64,000 bases of DNA, from the NCBI GenBank assembly GCA_964486845.1, contig CAZAQY010000004.1:1-64000 (forward strand). The letters are read 5' to 3'. This document shows positions 33,182-43,753 of the stretch, piece after piece; position 1 is the first letter of the stretch; every line of letters begins with the position of its first letter. Made by a program: the position numbers and the translations under genes. The DNA comes from Anammoximicrobium sp964486845 (GTDB taxonomy: Bacteria > Planctomycetota > Planctomycetia > Pirellulales > Pirellulaceae). The notes beneath the pieces were generated by a model. It had not been told where the DNA came from, searched no databases, and was given only the letters and a program-made list of their open reading frames with translations.

Positions 33182-33712
33182 CACGGACTCACGCCGGGCC
33201 GGATTTCGCCGCTGGGGACCATCCACCGCCCGCGCCACGGCGCCGCCGGGGCCGTGACGCGGGGCGAGGGCATTTCGCCCAGCGTGATCCAAGTATCGGT
33301 GATCGTGTGGTAGGCCAGGATGTCGGCGGGAAAACCGGGATGTTCCGCCTGCGGCTGGAAGTTGACTTTGGTCCCGTCGTCGCCGCTGCAAATGAACAGG
33401 TGCGACTGGCCGATCGACGGAGCCGGGGACGGAGCCGCCACGACCGGCCGCGGCACGTCGGCGATCCGCCGCCAACCCGCCTGGGGCGTGAACCGGTAAG
33501 CGTCGCGCAAATAGCGCCGCACGGGCTTCCCGCCGGGACCGGCCGTTAGATTCGCGCCGCCAAACAGGTGGAAGGCATCGGCTTGGAGCATCGGACAACG
33601 CCGGCAACGAAGACCAGGTCGCAGAGGTGTCCGCCGCTTCGGCAGGCAGCGAAGGAGTCGAGCACGCGAGCAGGCACAACCCGAGAATGAGCGACACAGC
33701 GTTTCGAAACAC
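33182..33712 (-). pseudogene. Decayed kelch/mutarotase-type gene
   Basis: From a GTG at 33712 one frame reads a signal peptide (NAVSLILGLCLLACSTPS) and ATWSSLPALSDA, the usual N-terminus of exported kelch proteins related to sialate mutarotase. Directly afterwards another frame continues as FHLFGGANL, YLRDAYRFTPQAGWRRIADV and SHLFICSGDDG, up to SGEIRPGV, which is the C-terminal part of the same family. Roughly 200 central residues and the real 3' end are missing. An internal deletion with frameshift is the simplest reading. An assembly error is possible, because a gap lies 70 bases away. Confidence 0.7.
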
Positions 33713-33726
33713 ACCAAGTCTCCTTG

Positions 33727-33996
33727 CTCCCCACCGGCCTCGTGCCGGTGGAAGCCCTGCCTGAAAGCTACCTTCCCCCCNNNNNNNNNNNNNNNNNNNN
33801 NNNNNNNNNNNNNNNNNNNNNNNNNNNNNNNNNNNNNNNNNNNNNNNNNNNNNNNNNNNNNNNNNNNNNNNNNNNNNNNNGCGCCTCCCGCTCCCCACCG
33901 GCCTCGTGCCGGTGGAAGCCCTGCCTGAAAGCTACCTTCCCCCCCGCGCCTCCCGCTCCCCACCGGCCTCGTGCCGGTGGAAGCCCTGCCTGAAAG
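33727..33996. repeat. 65-bp tandem repeat with internal hairpin, interrupted by assembly gap
   Basis: Copies beginning CTCCCCACCGG start at 33727, 33891 and 33956; the last two are exactly 65 bases apart. Each contains an 8-bp stem (CCACCGGC / GCCGGTGG) with a 5-base loop. The last copy ends at GAAAGCTAC, whose CTA is the TAG stop of the aminotransferase gene on the minus strand. The real number of units is unknown because of the N run. Confidence 0.85.
33781..33880. other. Assembly gap (100 N)
   Basis: Exactly 100 undetermined bases, a conventional scaffold gap size, lie within the 65-bp tandem repeat. The true length is unknown and coordinates beyond it are nominal. Confidence 0.99.
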
Positions 33997-35190
33997 CTAC
34001 ATGAGCACCGCAACGATCGCATCGCAAACCACGTCCATGTTATCCGTCGTCATGCCGGCCACGTTGATCCGGCCGCTGTTGACGATGTACAGGCCGTACT
34101 GCTCGCGCAGCGCTTGGACGTGTTGCTGGCTGAGGCCCGAGAACGAGAACATGCCTCGCTGCTGGGTGATGAACGAGAAGTCGCGCGGCGCGTCTTTGGC
34201 TTTCATCGTCTCGGCAAACAGCGTCCGCATGCGGTTGATTCGCTCGCGCATCTGCTGCAGTTCGACTTGCCACGCAGCCCGCAACTGGGGATCGGACAGT
34301 ACGGTGCGGATGATCGCGCCCCCATGGGACGGCGGGTTCGAGTAGTTGGTGCGGACGCAGAGCTTGGCGTGACTGAGCGCCGCTTGCGCCGCCTGCGGCG
34401 TCGGGCCGACCAGCGTCAACGCTCCCGCGCGCTCGTTATACAGGCCGAAGTTCTTGGAGAACGAGCTGACGATCAGCAGTTCGTCCAATTGCGCACACAG
34501 TTCCATGACGCCCGCCGCGTCCTCGCGCAGGCCGTCGCCCAGACCTTGATAGGCGAAGTCCACGAGCGTCACCAACTGACGCTCGGCGAGCACCGCGGCG
34601 ATCTCCCGCCACTGAGCCGCCGTGGGGTCGATGCCCGAGGGATTGTGGCAGCACGCATGCACGCAGACGGCCTCGCGCGGGGGAATCTCCCGCAGGCTCG
34701 ACAACAAGCCGTCCCGATCCAAGCGATTGCCGGCAGCGTCGAAATACGCATACGTACCGACTTCCAAGCCGGCTGCGGAGAACACGCCGCGATGATTCTC
34801 CCACGTCGGCTGGCTGACCCAGATCCGGTTCACCGACAATTTCTGTTTCAGGAAATCGGCGGCCACGCGCAAGCCGCCCGTGCCGCCGGGCGTGTGCAGC
34901 GTCGCGGCGCGGCCGTCCGTCGTCCAAGGATGATCGGCGCCGAACACCATCTGCCGAACCAGCAACCCGTACTCCGGCGACCCGTCGATGGGCAGATAGC
35001 TCTTGCTCTTCTCCGTGGCCGCCAGTCGCCGTTCGGCTTCCTTGACCGTGGCCAGGATCGGCGTCTCGCCGTTCTCGTCCTTGTAGACGCCGACACTCAG
35101 ATTGATCTTGTTCGGCCGAGGGTCCTTTTTGAACGCTTCGGTCAGGCCCAGAATCGGATCCGGCGGGGCCAGTTGGAGAGTCTCGAACAT
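33997..35190 (-). CDS. Aspartate/aromatic amino acid aminotransferase
   Basis: A 397-residue class I PLP enzyme of the AspC/TyrB type. It starts MFETLQLAPPDPILGLTEAF and has INLSVGVYKDENG, CCHNPSGIDPT, VDFAYQGLGDG and the PLP lysine in SSFSKNFGLYNERAG, with the substrate-carboxylate arginine in NSGRINVAGM near the C-terminus. It should interconvert aspartate or aromatic amino acids and their 2-oxoacids in the cytosol. The last codon (ATG) is followed by a TAG that belongs to the neighbouring 65-bp repeat, so a few original C-terminal residues may have been replaced. Confidence 0.95.
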   Translation of the reverse strand: MFETLQLAPPDPILGLTEAFKKDPRPNKINLSVGVYKDENGETPILATVKEAERRLAATEKSKSYLPIDGSPEYGLLVRQMVFGADHPWTTDGRAATLHTPGGTGGLRVAADFLKQKLSVNRIWVSQPTWENHRGVFSAAGLEVGTYAYFDAAGNRLDRDGLLSSLREIPPREAVCVHACCHNPSGIDPTAAQWREIAAVLAERQLVTLVDFAYQGLGDGLREDAAGVMELCAQLDELLIVSSFSKNFGLYNERAGALTLVGPTPQAAQAALSHAKLCVRTNYSNPPSHGGAIIRTVLSDPQLRAAWQVELQQMRERINRMRTLFAETMKAKDAPRDFSFITQQRGMFSFSGLSQQHVQALREQYGLYIVNSGRINVAGMTTDNMDVVCDAIVAVLM

Positions 35191-35322
35191 GCATACTCCC
35201 TTCGTTTGTGCTAGGCGGTGAACTGAATGAATAGGGAATACTGAATACGGAATACTGCACGCAGGATCAAGCGGCCTCCGTTCTACGTTCCGTATTCGTC
35301 ATTCCGTATTCACTGTTCAGGT

Positions 35323-35892
35323 CTATCCTGCGGCCGCTTTGAGCAGTTTCAGGAACTCGCGGAGCAGGACCGTGTTGTCGTTCCACGTTCTGGCCGTCAC
35401 GAGCCGGCCATCGACGACCACCGGCCGGTCCACGTAGGTCGCTCCGCCCTGCCGGGCGTCCAGGGCGCATTTGGCCACGGTCGTCACGGTCTTGCCGCGG
35501 ATGACGTCGGCGGCGGTGAGGATTTCGATGCCGTGACAGACGCAGGCGATCGGTTTGCCGGCTTCACAAATCGCCCGCGTGACCCGCAGCAGATCCTGGT
35601 TGTACCGCAGGTACTCCGGCGCGCGGCCGCCGGAGATGAACATCCCGGCGTAGTCGTCCGGATTCACATCGCGAAAGGCGAGGGTCGCTCGGATGTGATA
35701 GCCGGGCCGCTCCTGCGTGATATCCCAAGGCACGTCCGAATTGGGTGGGATTTCGTGCAGCACCGAGTGGTACAACCGCGCCTCCGGACCGGCGACGACG
35801 ACTTCGTAGCCATCCTCCGGCAGACGGTAATAGGGATAGAATGTGTCCAACGCTTCCGTCGCATCACCCAACGGCATCAGGATTTTCGGCAT
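35323..35892 (-). CDS. DJ-1/PfpI family protein
   Basis: A 189-residue protein with a flavodoxin-like fold. The nucleophile elbow holds a cysteine in ACVCHGIEIL near residue 118, preceded by GMFISGGRAPEYL; the family glutamate is in GDATEALD near the N-terminus. Members act as glyoxalase/deglycase-type enzymes, proteases or chaperones. Which applies here cannot be told. It stands about 130 bases upstream of the aminotransferase on the same strand and may be co-transcribed. Confidence 0.88.
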   Translation of the reverse strand: MPKILMPLGDATEALDTFYPYYRLPEDGYEVVVAGPEARLYHSVLHEIPPNSDVPWDITQERPGYHIRATLAFRDVNPDDYAGMFISGGRAPEYLRYNQDLLRVTRAICEAGKPIACVCHGIEILTAADVIRGKTVTTVAKCALDARQGGATYVDRPVVVDGRLVTARTWNDNTVLLREFLKLLKAAAG

Positions 35893-36093
35893 GAGGGTTC
35901 TCTCCGGTTTGAAGTTCTCGAGTGACGCCGTGTTGTAGCAGGTTTCGACCGCGACTCAAGCGTCCGTACCTACATGCCGAGCCTCTCTGGATCACACGGG
36001 CCGTGCCGGCTACGGCACCGCGAAGCCAGCCGGAAAGCACCACGGGCAAACGGCGTGACCCAGGCAGATGCCGAGAGCGGACAAGCGGGCCGG

Positions 36094-36123
36094 TCCTCGC
36101 GCGGAGCGTGAGGGCTACGATGG
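36094..36123. repeat. Dispersed GCGGAGCGTGA palindromic repeat copy
   Basis: The segment contains CGCGCGGAGCGTGAGGGCTA, a variant of the ATCACGCGGAGCGTGATGGC element seen as three tandem units at 59651-59737. It abuts the stop codon of the fabH-type gene. Confidence 0.6.
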
Positions 36124-36124
36124 C

Positions 36125-37225
36125 CTACCACTTCACGATCGCGGTGCCCCAGGAGAGGCCTCCGCCGAAACCGCTCAACACCAGGCGGTCGCCGCGGCGG
36201 ACGCGGCCCTGCTGGCACAGTTCGTCCAGCGCCAGGGGCATGCTTCCCGCCGACGTGTTGCCGTAGCGGTCCAGGTTGATGATCACGCGTTGCCGATCGA
36301 AGTCCAGGTCGTTCAGCGCCGCGTCGATGATGCGGATGTTGGCTTGGTGGAACACGATCCAGTCGATCTCTTGGGGGCTCAACTGGGCGTAACGCAAAAC
36401 GTCCAAGCTGGAGTCGATCAGCACGCGCACCGCCCACTTGAAGACCGACCGGCCTTCCATGTGGATCAGGTGCCTGCCCGCGGCCAGCAGTTCCGGCGTG
36501 AGCGGCTCGCGCGTCCCACCAGCGGGCTGCCAGAGCCAGCCTTCGTGATCGCCCTCGGACCCCAAGGTGAACGCCACCAGCCCCTGATCGGGCTCGCCGG
36601 GGCCCAGCAGCACCGCGCCCCCGCCGTCGCCGAACAGCGGGTACGTCCGCTTGTCCGCCGGATTCACCGACCGCGACATCAAGTCGACGCCGATCACCAG
36701 CACCCGGCGACTGCAGCCGGTCTTGACGAACTGGCTGCCGGTCACCAACGCGTACATGAATCCCGAACAGGCGGCATTCATCTCCAACGCCGGCGCAATG
36801 CAGCCCAATCGCTGTTGGACTAGGCAGGCCGTCGTCGGCATGGGCGAGTCGGGCGTCATCGTTGCAACTAGGATCAGGTCGACGTCGGCCGGGGTGACGC
36901 TGGCGGCCTGCAAGCAACGCAGTGCGGCTTCGTAAGCCACGTCGCTGGTGGCCTGGCCTGGCGGCGCATGCCGGCGTTGGCGGATCCCCGTTCGCTGGAT
37001 GATCCAGTCGGCATCGTAACCCAATTCCGCCAGATCTTCGTTGCGGACGACGCACTCAGGGACGTACGAACCGGTCGCCAGAATCTGGACACCCGTCAGC
37101 GTGCCCAGCCGACCGCGTCCGGACAGGCCCGTCCGATGACGCGGGGAAATCACGGGTGTCGCCGCCGAGGCACGATCGGCAGGCATCGCAGCGAAAACGT
37201 CGGCAGGGGAGGTTCGGGGTGTCAT
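36125..37225 (-). CDS. fabH: 3-oxoacyl-[ACP] synthase III
   Basis: A 366-residue KAS III enzyme that starts fatty acid chains by condensing acyl-CoA with malonyl-ACP. The full Cys-His-Asn triad is present: NAACSGFMYAL, WIVFHQANIRI and YGNTSAGSMP. Other family marks are GSYVPECVVRNEDL, WIIQRTGIRQRR and PLFGDGGGAVLLG. The first ~40 residues are an unusual polar extension before the fold; the start ATG at 37225 could be too far upstream. It lies 26 bases downstream of an oxidoreductase gene. Confidence 0.93.
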   Translation of the reverse strand: MTPRTSPADVFAAMPADRASAATPVISPRHRTGLSGRGRLGTLTGVQILATGSYVPECVVRNEDLAELGYDADWIIQRTGIRQRRHAPPGQATSDVAYEAALRCLQAASVTPADVDLILVATMTPDSPMPTTACLVQQRLGCIAPALEMNAACSGFMYALVTGSQFVKTGCSRRVLVIGVDLMSRSVNPADKRTYPLFGDGGGAVLLGPGEPDQGLVAFTLGSEGDHEGWLWQPAGGTREPLTPELLAAGRHLIHMEGRSVFKWAVRVLIDSSLDVLRYAQLSPQEIDWIVFHQANIRIIDAALNDLDFDRQRVIINLDRYGNTSAGSMPLALDELCQQGRVRRGDRLVLSGFGGGLSWGTAIVKW

Positions 37226-37251
37226 AGATCGCGGGGTGCAACGGCGGGTTC

Positions 37252-38373
37252 TCAGCGCGACTCCTCGGGGATTTCGATCCAAACACGGCGCTCGTGCGAT
37301 TGCAGAACCGCGTCGGCGACCACCTGGGCCCGGAGTCCGTCGTAGAAGCTGGGCACGGCGTCCCGGCCTTCGACGATGGCGGAGACGAACTCCCACATCA
37401 AGTCATACCGGAACACGGTGGCCGGGACGCCGGCGCGTGGATCGCGAGGGCTCCCGGCCGGCTTGAGGAATTCGGCCGGGACGTCGCGCGGTGCCAAGTC
37501 CTCCCCGGTGCGTCCCAGCCACAGCTTGTGCGGCTCGTGCAAACGGTACACGGCAGACCGCTGCGAACCGTTGATTTCCGCCCATTCATGCCCGAAACCG
37601 TTCAGGCCGTAGCCTTTGGCCAGCGTTGTCCCCTCCCAAACGCCGACCGCCCCGCTGTCAAATTCGCCGATCAGCGAGGACCAGTCGTCCACTTCGGACG
37701 GCGGGCACGGACTGCCGTCTTTCGTCACGTCGCGGGCAGCAAACCGAGCCACGGCTCCGCAGACCCGGCGGATGGGGCCGAGCAGGTCGATGGCAAAGTC
37801 GATGCGGTGAATCGTCATGTCAAACAGGTCTCCGGCTCCAGCCTGGCCCTTGTACTGCCGCCAGCCCCAACTGGTTTCGGGCCAGTCCAGGAACCGCTGA
37901 CTGCGAAAGTGACGAGGTTGTCCAATTTCACCGGCTCGCAGCAAGTGCCGCAGGTATCGCATCGACGGGGCAAACCGATACGTGAACGCCGACATGTGTA
38001 CCACTCCCGCATCGCGGCAGGCATGGTACATCTGGCGGACTTCACTCGCGTCCAGCCCTAAAGGCTTCTCGCACATTACGTGTTTACCGTGTTGGGCCGC
38101 TGCCAGGGCGATCGGTTTGTGCGTGAAATTGGGCGTGGCGATCACGACCGCGTCGACGCGCGGATCGGCGCAAACCTCTTGATAATCAGCACTTACAGAT
38201 TCGATACCCCAGTCGATTCGGCGGCGCTGTAACAGCTCGCCGCTGGAATCGCAGACCGCCACCAGCTTGGCCCGTGGATCCAGACGGATGCCGGGCACAT
38301 GGTGGTAATCGCTGACCGCTCCGGCACCAATAATCGCAATCTTGACGGGATTTTCAGGAGAATACTTGCACAT
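37252..38373 (-). CDS. Cytosolic Gfo/Idh/MocA family oxidoreductase
   Basis: A 373-residue NAD(P)-dependent sugar or cyclitol dehydrogenase-like protein. It has Rossmann motif IAIIGAGAVSDYHHV near residue 12, AVVIATPNFTHKP, the family EKPLGLDASE motif and a C-terminal alpha/beta domain with DLFDMTIHRIDFAIDLLG, whose histidine is the usual catalytic/metal-site position. Unlike the other three members in this window it lacks a Tat leader, so it probably acts in the cytosol. The substrate cannot be predicted. Confidence 0.9.
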   Translation of the reverse strand: MCKYSPENPVKIAIIGAGAVSDYHHVPGIRLDPRAKLVAVCDSSGELLQRRRIDWGIESVSADYQEVCADPRVDAVVIATPNFTHKPIALAAAQHGKHVMCEKPLGLDASEVRQMYHACRDAGVVHMSAFTYRFAPSMRYLRHLLRAGEIGQPRHFRSQRFLDWPETSWGWRQYKGQAGAGDLFDMTIHRIDFAIDLLGPIRRVCGAVARFAARDVTKDGSPCPPSEVDDWSSLIGEFDSGAVGVWEGTTLAKGYGLNGFGHEWAEINGSQRSAVYRLHEPHKLWLGRTGEDLAPRDVPAEFLKPAGSPRDPRAGVPATVFRYDLMWEFVSAIVEGRDAVPSFYDGLRAQVVADAVLQSHERRVWIEIPEESR

Positions 38374-38722
38374 CGTAGAGCAGAGTAGAGCTTTTTCGCC
38401 AGTTTCACAAGGCCGCAGAGCCAGAATTCGGGGTTTGCGGGCAAAGGTAAAGAATTTATGCCTTTCCCCCTAATATACGGTGTTGAAGGGGCCGTCTGCG
38501 CAATAGATTGGTCTAACCGGCTGGGGCCGTGATTTGCATGCCATGCGGACTTCCTCGAATCAGCGGGGCAGGCTGTAACGCACAGCGACGGGCGGGGGGG
38601 GACCCGTCAGGCATGGGAATCACGCCCGGCCGCACGGAAATCGACACAGGAGGTGCTTCGATTAACCTCACCTGGGATGTGTCACCAAAGGAATTCTCGA
38701 ACGAAAGGCGTGATCGACACCC
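38374..38722. other. Gene-free divergent intergenic region with A/T-rich island
   Basis: This 349-base region lies between divergent genes. An A/T-rich island at about 38445-38485 (AAAGAATTTATG, CTAATATACGG) is the best place for promoters; TATATT read on the minus strand resembles a -10 box. No repeat, RNA gene or convincing small ORF was found. Confidence 0.4.
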
Positions 38723-39505
38723 ATGTGCATTCTTGCGATTCAGTACCAGCTTGTTGGCGATTCGCCCATTCTCGTCGCGGCCAACCGCGAAGAGTACTAT
38801 GATCGTCCTTCGCAATCGCCGTCGATCCAGTCCGGCAAGCCGCGAATTCTTTGCGGGATCGACCAACAGGCAGGCGGAACCTGGTTAGGCGTCAACCAGA
38901 ACGGTATGTTTGTCGCGGCCTGTAATCGCCCCAGACCTCGCCCGCCGATCGCGGCGCGCTCGCGGGGGGTTTTGTGCCGTGAACTGCTGCGCTGCGCCTC
39001 TTCGCGGCAAGCGCTCGACATGGCTCAAGAGGAACTGTCGACAGGCAAGTACGATGGCGTGAACTATGTGATTGCGGATCAGGAGTCGGCTTGGGCGGTG
39101 CATGGCGGCGAAGACTTGAACGTCGTCGAGTTGGACCAGGGGCTGAGCATCATCGCCAACGGCGATGTGAACGACCCGCGCGACGAGCGCGTCCAGCTTG
39201 CCTACCGGTTGCTGACTCTGCAGACCCTGGATTCTCCCGTCAAGTTCCTGGCCGTGGCCAGCAAGGTGTTCGCCCGTTCGCCTTCGATGCCCGGCCGGCC
39301 GACCATGATCGTCCGCGGCAAGGACCGGGGCACGGTGAGTTCCACGCTGATCGCGCTGGGCAAGAAACCGCGGGACGCCATCTACCAGTTCGCCAACGGG
39401 GCGCCCGACCAGCGGCGGTACGAGGACTACTCGCCCATGCTGCGGGACATTCTGAGCCGCGGTTTGCGGGAAGCCCGCGCGCGAGCGAAGACGGCGGCGA
39501 CGTGA
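38723..39505 (+). CDS. NRDE (TANGO2-like) family protein
   Basis: A 260-residue protein. Its N-terminus MCILAIQYQL and the AANREEYYDRP motif (the NRDE signature with Glu in place of Asp) place it in the TANGO2/NRDE family; GGTWLGVNQNGMFVA and NYVIADQESAW continue the match. The conserved Cys2 suggests an Ntn-hydrolase-like fold. TANGO2 homologues are linked to heme trafficking or metabolite handling, and the bacterial role is unclear. It ends 7 bases before mnmG, so the two are probably one transcript. Confidence 0.88.
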   Translation: MCILAIQYQLVGDSPILVAANREEYYDRPSQSPSIQSGKPRILCGIDQQAGGTWLGVNQNGMFVAACNRPRPRPPIAARSRGVLCRELLRCASSRQALDMAQEELSTGKYDGVNYVIADQESAWAVHGGEDLNVVELDQGLSIIANGDVNDPRDERVQLAYRLLTLQTLDSPVKFLAVASKVFARSPSMPGRPTMIVRGKDRGTVSSTLIALGKKPRDAIYQFANGAPDQRRYEDYSPMLRDILSRGLREARARAKTAAT

Positions 39506-39512
39506 TGAGCCG

Positions 39513-41363
39513 ATGTCCGTCTGTCGTTACGAGTACGATGTGGTCGTCGTCGGCGCCGGACACGCCGGAACCGAGGCGGCGCTGGCCGCCGCGCGAATGG
39601 GCGCGCGCGTGGCCCTGCTCACGACGAATCTGGACACCGTGGCGCAGATGAGCTGCAATCCGGCCATCGGCGGCGTTGCCAAAGGCCACATCGTCCGCGA
39701 AGTCGATGCACTGGGCGGGGCGATGGGCCGGGCCATCGACGCCACGGGTATCCAGTTCCGGCTGCTGAACCGCCGCAAGGGACCGGCCATGCACAGCCCG
39801 CGGGCGCAGGCCGACAAGCGGGCTTATCAGACGGAAATCAAGCGCATCATCGAGTCGCAAGAAAACCTGGACTTGCGGCAGGAAACCGCCCTCGATCTGT
39901 TGACCGAAGGCGCCGGGGACCACGTCCGCGTCACCGGCGTCCGCGCCGGCGGCGGTTCGCTGTACCTCGCGCCGGCGGTCATCCTCGCCACGGGAACCTT
40001 CCTGCAGGCCCTGATGCACACCGGCGAAACCAAGACGCCGGGCGGGCGCGCCGGCGAGGGCACGACGGAGGGCCTCAGCCAGTCGCTGCTGCGGTTGGGC
40101 TTCCAAGTCTTGCGCTTCAAGACCGGCACGCCGGCACGACTGAACGGCCGCACGATCGACTACGCCCAGACGCAAGAACAGCCCGGCGACGACGATCCCC
40201 GGCCATTCTCGTTCCTGACCGGCAAACTGCAGGTCCAACAACTGCCCTGCTGGATTACGTACACGAACGCACAAGTCCACGAACTGATCCGCGCAAACCT
40301 GCACCGGGCACCGATGTACAGCGGCCAGATCCGCAGCTCGGGCCCCCGCTACTGTCCGTCGATCGAAGACAAGGTCGTACGGTTTGCGGACAAGCCGCAG
40401 CATCAGTTGTTTCTGGAGCCGGAGGGACGCGACACGCGCGAGATCTATGTCAACGGCCTGCCGACCAGCCTGCCCCGCGATGTCCAGGACCAGATGATCC
40501 ACCTGATTGCCGGGTGTCAGCGGGCCCACATCATGCGCTACGGTTACGCCGTCGAATACGATTACTGCCCGCCGGACCAACTGCGGCCGACGTTGGAGAC
40601 GAAGCGCGTCTCGGGCCTGTTCTTCGCCGGCCAGATCAACGGGACGACCGGCTATGAGGAAGCCGCTGCGCAGGGGTTGATCGCCGGAGCCAACGCCGCG
40701 CTGAAACTGCAGGGACGCGAGGCCTTGATCCTGGGTCGCGATCAGGCCTACATCGGGGTGCTGATCGACGATCTGGTCACTTGCGGCGTGGACGAACCGT
40801 ATCGGATGTTCACCAGCCGAGCCGAGTACCGGTTGCTGCTGCGGCAAGACAATGCCGATCGCCGGCTGACGCCCTGGGGACGCGACATGGGCTTGGTCGA
40901 CGCAGATCGGGCCCGCCGCTGGGAGCGGAAAGAGGCGGAAATCGCCCGTGTGACGCGCATACTGCAAGCGCACCGTGTCGAGGGAGTCACGCTCGCCAAG
41001 TACCTGCAGCGGCCGGAGATCGCCTGGACGAACATCACCGCCCGACTGCCCGAACTCGCTGCCGTCCCGCGAGAGGTGGTGGAACAAGTCGTGTACGACA
41101 TCAAGTACGCGGGCTACGTCATGCGCCAGCAAGAGCAGGTGGCACGTCAGAAACGCCTGGCTGGCAGACGTATCCCGGAAAATTTTGATTACTCGGCCAT
41201 TTCCCACCTGCGGATCGAAGCCCGTCAGAAACTGGCTCGAATTCAGCCTGTGAACCTGGCCCAGGCATCGCGGATCAGCGGCATCACGCCCGCCGATCTG
41301 GCCCTGCTGCTCGCCTACTTGGAAGGGAAATTGGGACAAAAGTCTCGTGATTGGACTTCCTGA
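39513..41363 (+). CDS. mnmG: tRNA uridine 5-carboxymethylaminomethyl modification enzyme MnmG
   Basis: A 616-residue FAD protein that works with MnmE to modify the wobble uridine of certain tRNAs. Features include the FAD site DVVVVGAGHAGTEAALAAARMG, the signature SCNPAIGGVAKGHIVREVDALGG, GTFLQALMHTGE, the cysteine in YCPSIEDKVVRF and LFFAGQINGTTGYEEAAAQG. The C-terminal helical MnmE-binding region is complete. The length matches the family. MnmE is not in the window. Confidence 0.97.
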   Translation: MSVCRYEYDVVVVGAGHAGTEAALAAARMGARVALLTTNLDTVAQMSCNPAIGGVAKGHIVREVDALGGAMGRAIDATGIQFRLLNRRKGPAMHSPRAQADKRAYQTEIKRIIESQENLDLRQETALDLLTEGAGDHVRVTGVRAGGGSLYLAPAVILATGTFLQALMHTGETKTPGGRAGEGTTEGLSQSLLRLGFQVLRFKTGTPARLNGRTIDYAQTQEQPGDDDPRPFSFLTGKLQVQQLPCWITYTNAQVHELIRANLHRAPMYSGQIRSSGPRYCPSIEDKVVRFADKPQHQLFLEPEGRDTREIYVNGLPTSLPRDVQDQMIHLIAGCQRAHIMRYGYAVEYDYCPPDQLRPTLETKRVSGLFFAGQINGTTGYEEAAAQGLIAGANAALKLQGREALILGRDQAYIGVLIDDLVTCGVDEPYRMFTSRAEYRLLLRQDNADRRLTPWGRDMGLVDADRARRWERKEAEIARVTRILQAHRVEGVTLAKYLQRPEIAWTNITARLPELAAVPREVVEQVVYDIKYAGYVMRQQEQVARQKRLAGRRIPENFDYSAISHLRIEARQKLARIQPVNLAQASRISGITPADLALLLAYLEGKLGQKSRDWTS

Positions 41364-41543
41364 CGCAGGCAGAAGAAGACCCCACGGATGGCATGGCAAT
41401 ACCACAGATGGAAATCATTACTGCGGTTCTCTTGACGGTTTTCGGTTGGCACATCTATACTTGCGACACGTTCGCAGCTGCTTTGCGCGCCGAGGTACGG
41501 CGGTGGCCGGGCGAATGGGTCTTTAGCAGAATGAGCGGCGAGG

Positions 41544-42614
41544 ATGAAAACCCAACGACGTCACGAACTGCAGACGAACCAACTGGCGGACACGATCGGC
41601 ATGTATCTGCAGAAAGTCCGCCCGTACCAGAAACAGATACTCTACGGCCTCGTCGCGATCCTCCTGCTGGCCGGAGCCGTGCTTTACTTGAGCACCCAGC
41701 AGCAGGCGAGGGCCGGCGCCAGCTGGGAGGACTACTTCAGCGCCATGGTCGAGCAACGGCCCGAAGCGTTGGAGGAAGTGGCGCGGATGCACGAGGGATC
41801 GACGGCGGCCCTGTGGGCTCAGCAGAGCGCGGGCGACATCAAGCTGGCGATGGGCACCTCGCTGCTGTATCGCGATCGGAAAGAGGCAGTGAAGAACCTG
41901 AAAGATGCAGAGAAAGAGTTCCTGGCTGTCGAGCAGCGGGGGACTGGCTATCCGCTGCTGCTGCAGCGTGCCCGCTACGGGCTGGCTCAAGTGTGCGAAT
42001 CGCTCTCTGAGATTGAGAAGGCTCGCGATTACTACGGAAAAGTGACTGCGGCCGAGCCGGATTCGGCCCTCGGCCAACTGGCGCAACGCCGCCGCGAACA
42101 GATCTCCGGACCGGCAGCAGAACGCTGGTTCGCGTGGTTTGAAAGGCAGGAACCGAAGCCGCCGGCCGGAATGCAGGCAGCTGGCGAAGGTCCAAACGTG
42201 CCCGCGGACCTAGACGGAGAATTGCCGGAACGGCCCGATCTGTCTTTCCCGGCAAGCGACATTTCCAAGCAGTTGAAAGAACCGCCCGCCGCACCGGTCC
42301 CAGCCCCCGAAACCAAGACGGAACCGGCCGCGCCGGAGGCCAAGCCGGAAGCGAAGCCGGACGAGAAATCCGCGCCGACACCCGTCGAGAAACCGGAACC
42401 AACACCTGAAGCCAAGCCTGTATCGGCCCCGGAGGCCAAGCCCGCCCCGGCATCCGAGGCCAAGCCGGCTGCCGAGCCAGCGGCCAAACCTGCGGCACCC
42501 GCGGAAAACAAGTCCGAGGCGGCCACCACGAAGTCGGAGACATCTGCCCCGGCAGAAGCGAAACCGGCCGGACCCGTACCCGCGCCGCCGCCCGCGGAGC
42601 AGCCGAAACCGTAG
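41544..42614 (+). CDS. Single-pass membrane TPR protein with Ala/Pro/Lys/Glu-rich tail
   Basis: A 356-residue protein. A cytosolic N-terminus (LADTIGMYLQKVRPYQKQ) precedes one membrane segment at residues ~32-52 (LYGLVAILLLAGAVLYLST). TPR-like helices follow at ~60-190 (SLSEIEKARDYYGKVTAAEP). Then comes a long low-complexity tail from ~215 built from EAKP, PAPE and KPxP motifs. The first half resembles YfgM-type inner-membrane TPR proteins, which help periplasmic protein folding at the translocon. The tail could cross or contact the cell wall. Function is not established. It lies between mnmG and an rluD-type gene. Confidence 0.75.
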   Translation: MKTQRRHELQTNQLADTIGMYLQKVRPYQKQILYGLVAILLLAGAVLYLSTQQQARAGASWEDYFSAMVEQRPEALEEVARMHEGSTAALWAQQSAGDIKLAMGTSLLYRDRKEAVKNLKDAEKEFLAVEQRGTGYPLLLQRARYGLAQVCESLSEIEKARDYYGKVTAAEPDSALGQLAQRRREQISGPAAERWFAWFERQEPKPPAGMQAAGEGPNVPADLDGELPERPDLSFPASDISKQLKEPPAAPVPAPETKTEPAAPEAKPEAKPDEKSAPTPVEKPEPTPEAKPVSAPEAKPAPASEAKPAAEPAAKPAAPAENKSEAATTKSETSAPAEAKPAGPVPAPPPAEQPKP

Positions 42615-42712
42615 TCGGCTCACAACATCCTCGCCGCTTGTCGGCGAGGCGCTCAGGTTGAGTGGCCAATTGCCTGAAGCACTCGCCGGCAAGCGGCGAG
42701 GATCTGTGCCCT

Positions 42713-43741
<1,029 letters not shown>

Positions 43742-43753
43742 TCCCTTTTCCGA

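Noticed and set aside
33031..33963. A 310-codon minus-strand frame crossing the N run
   Set aside because: It is created by translating through undetermined bases and a repeat. Only the kelch-like parts are real, and they lie in two frames.
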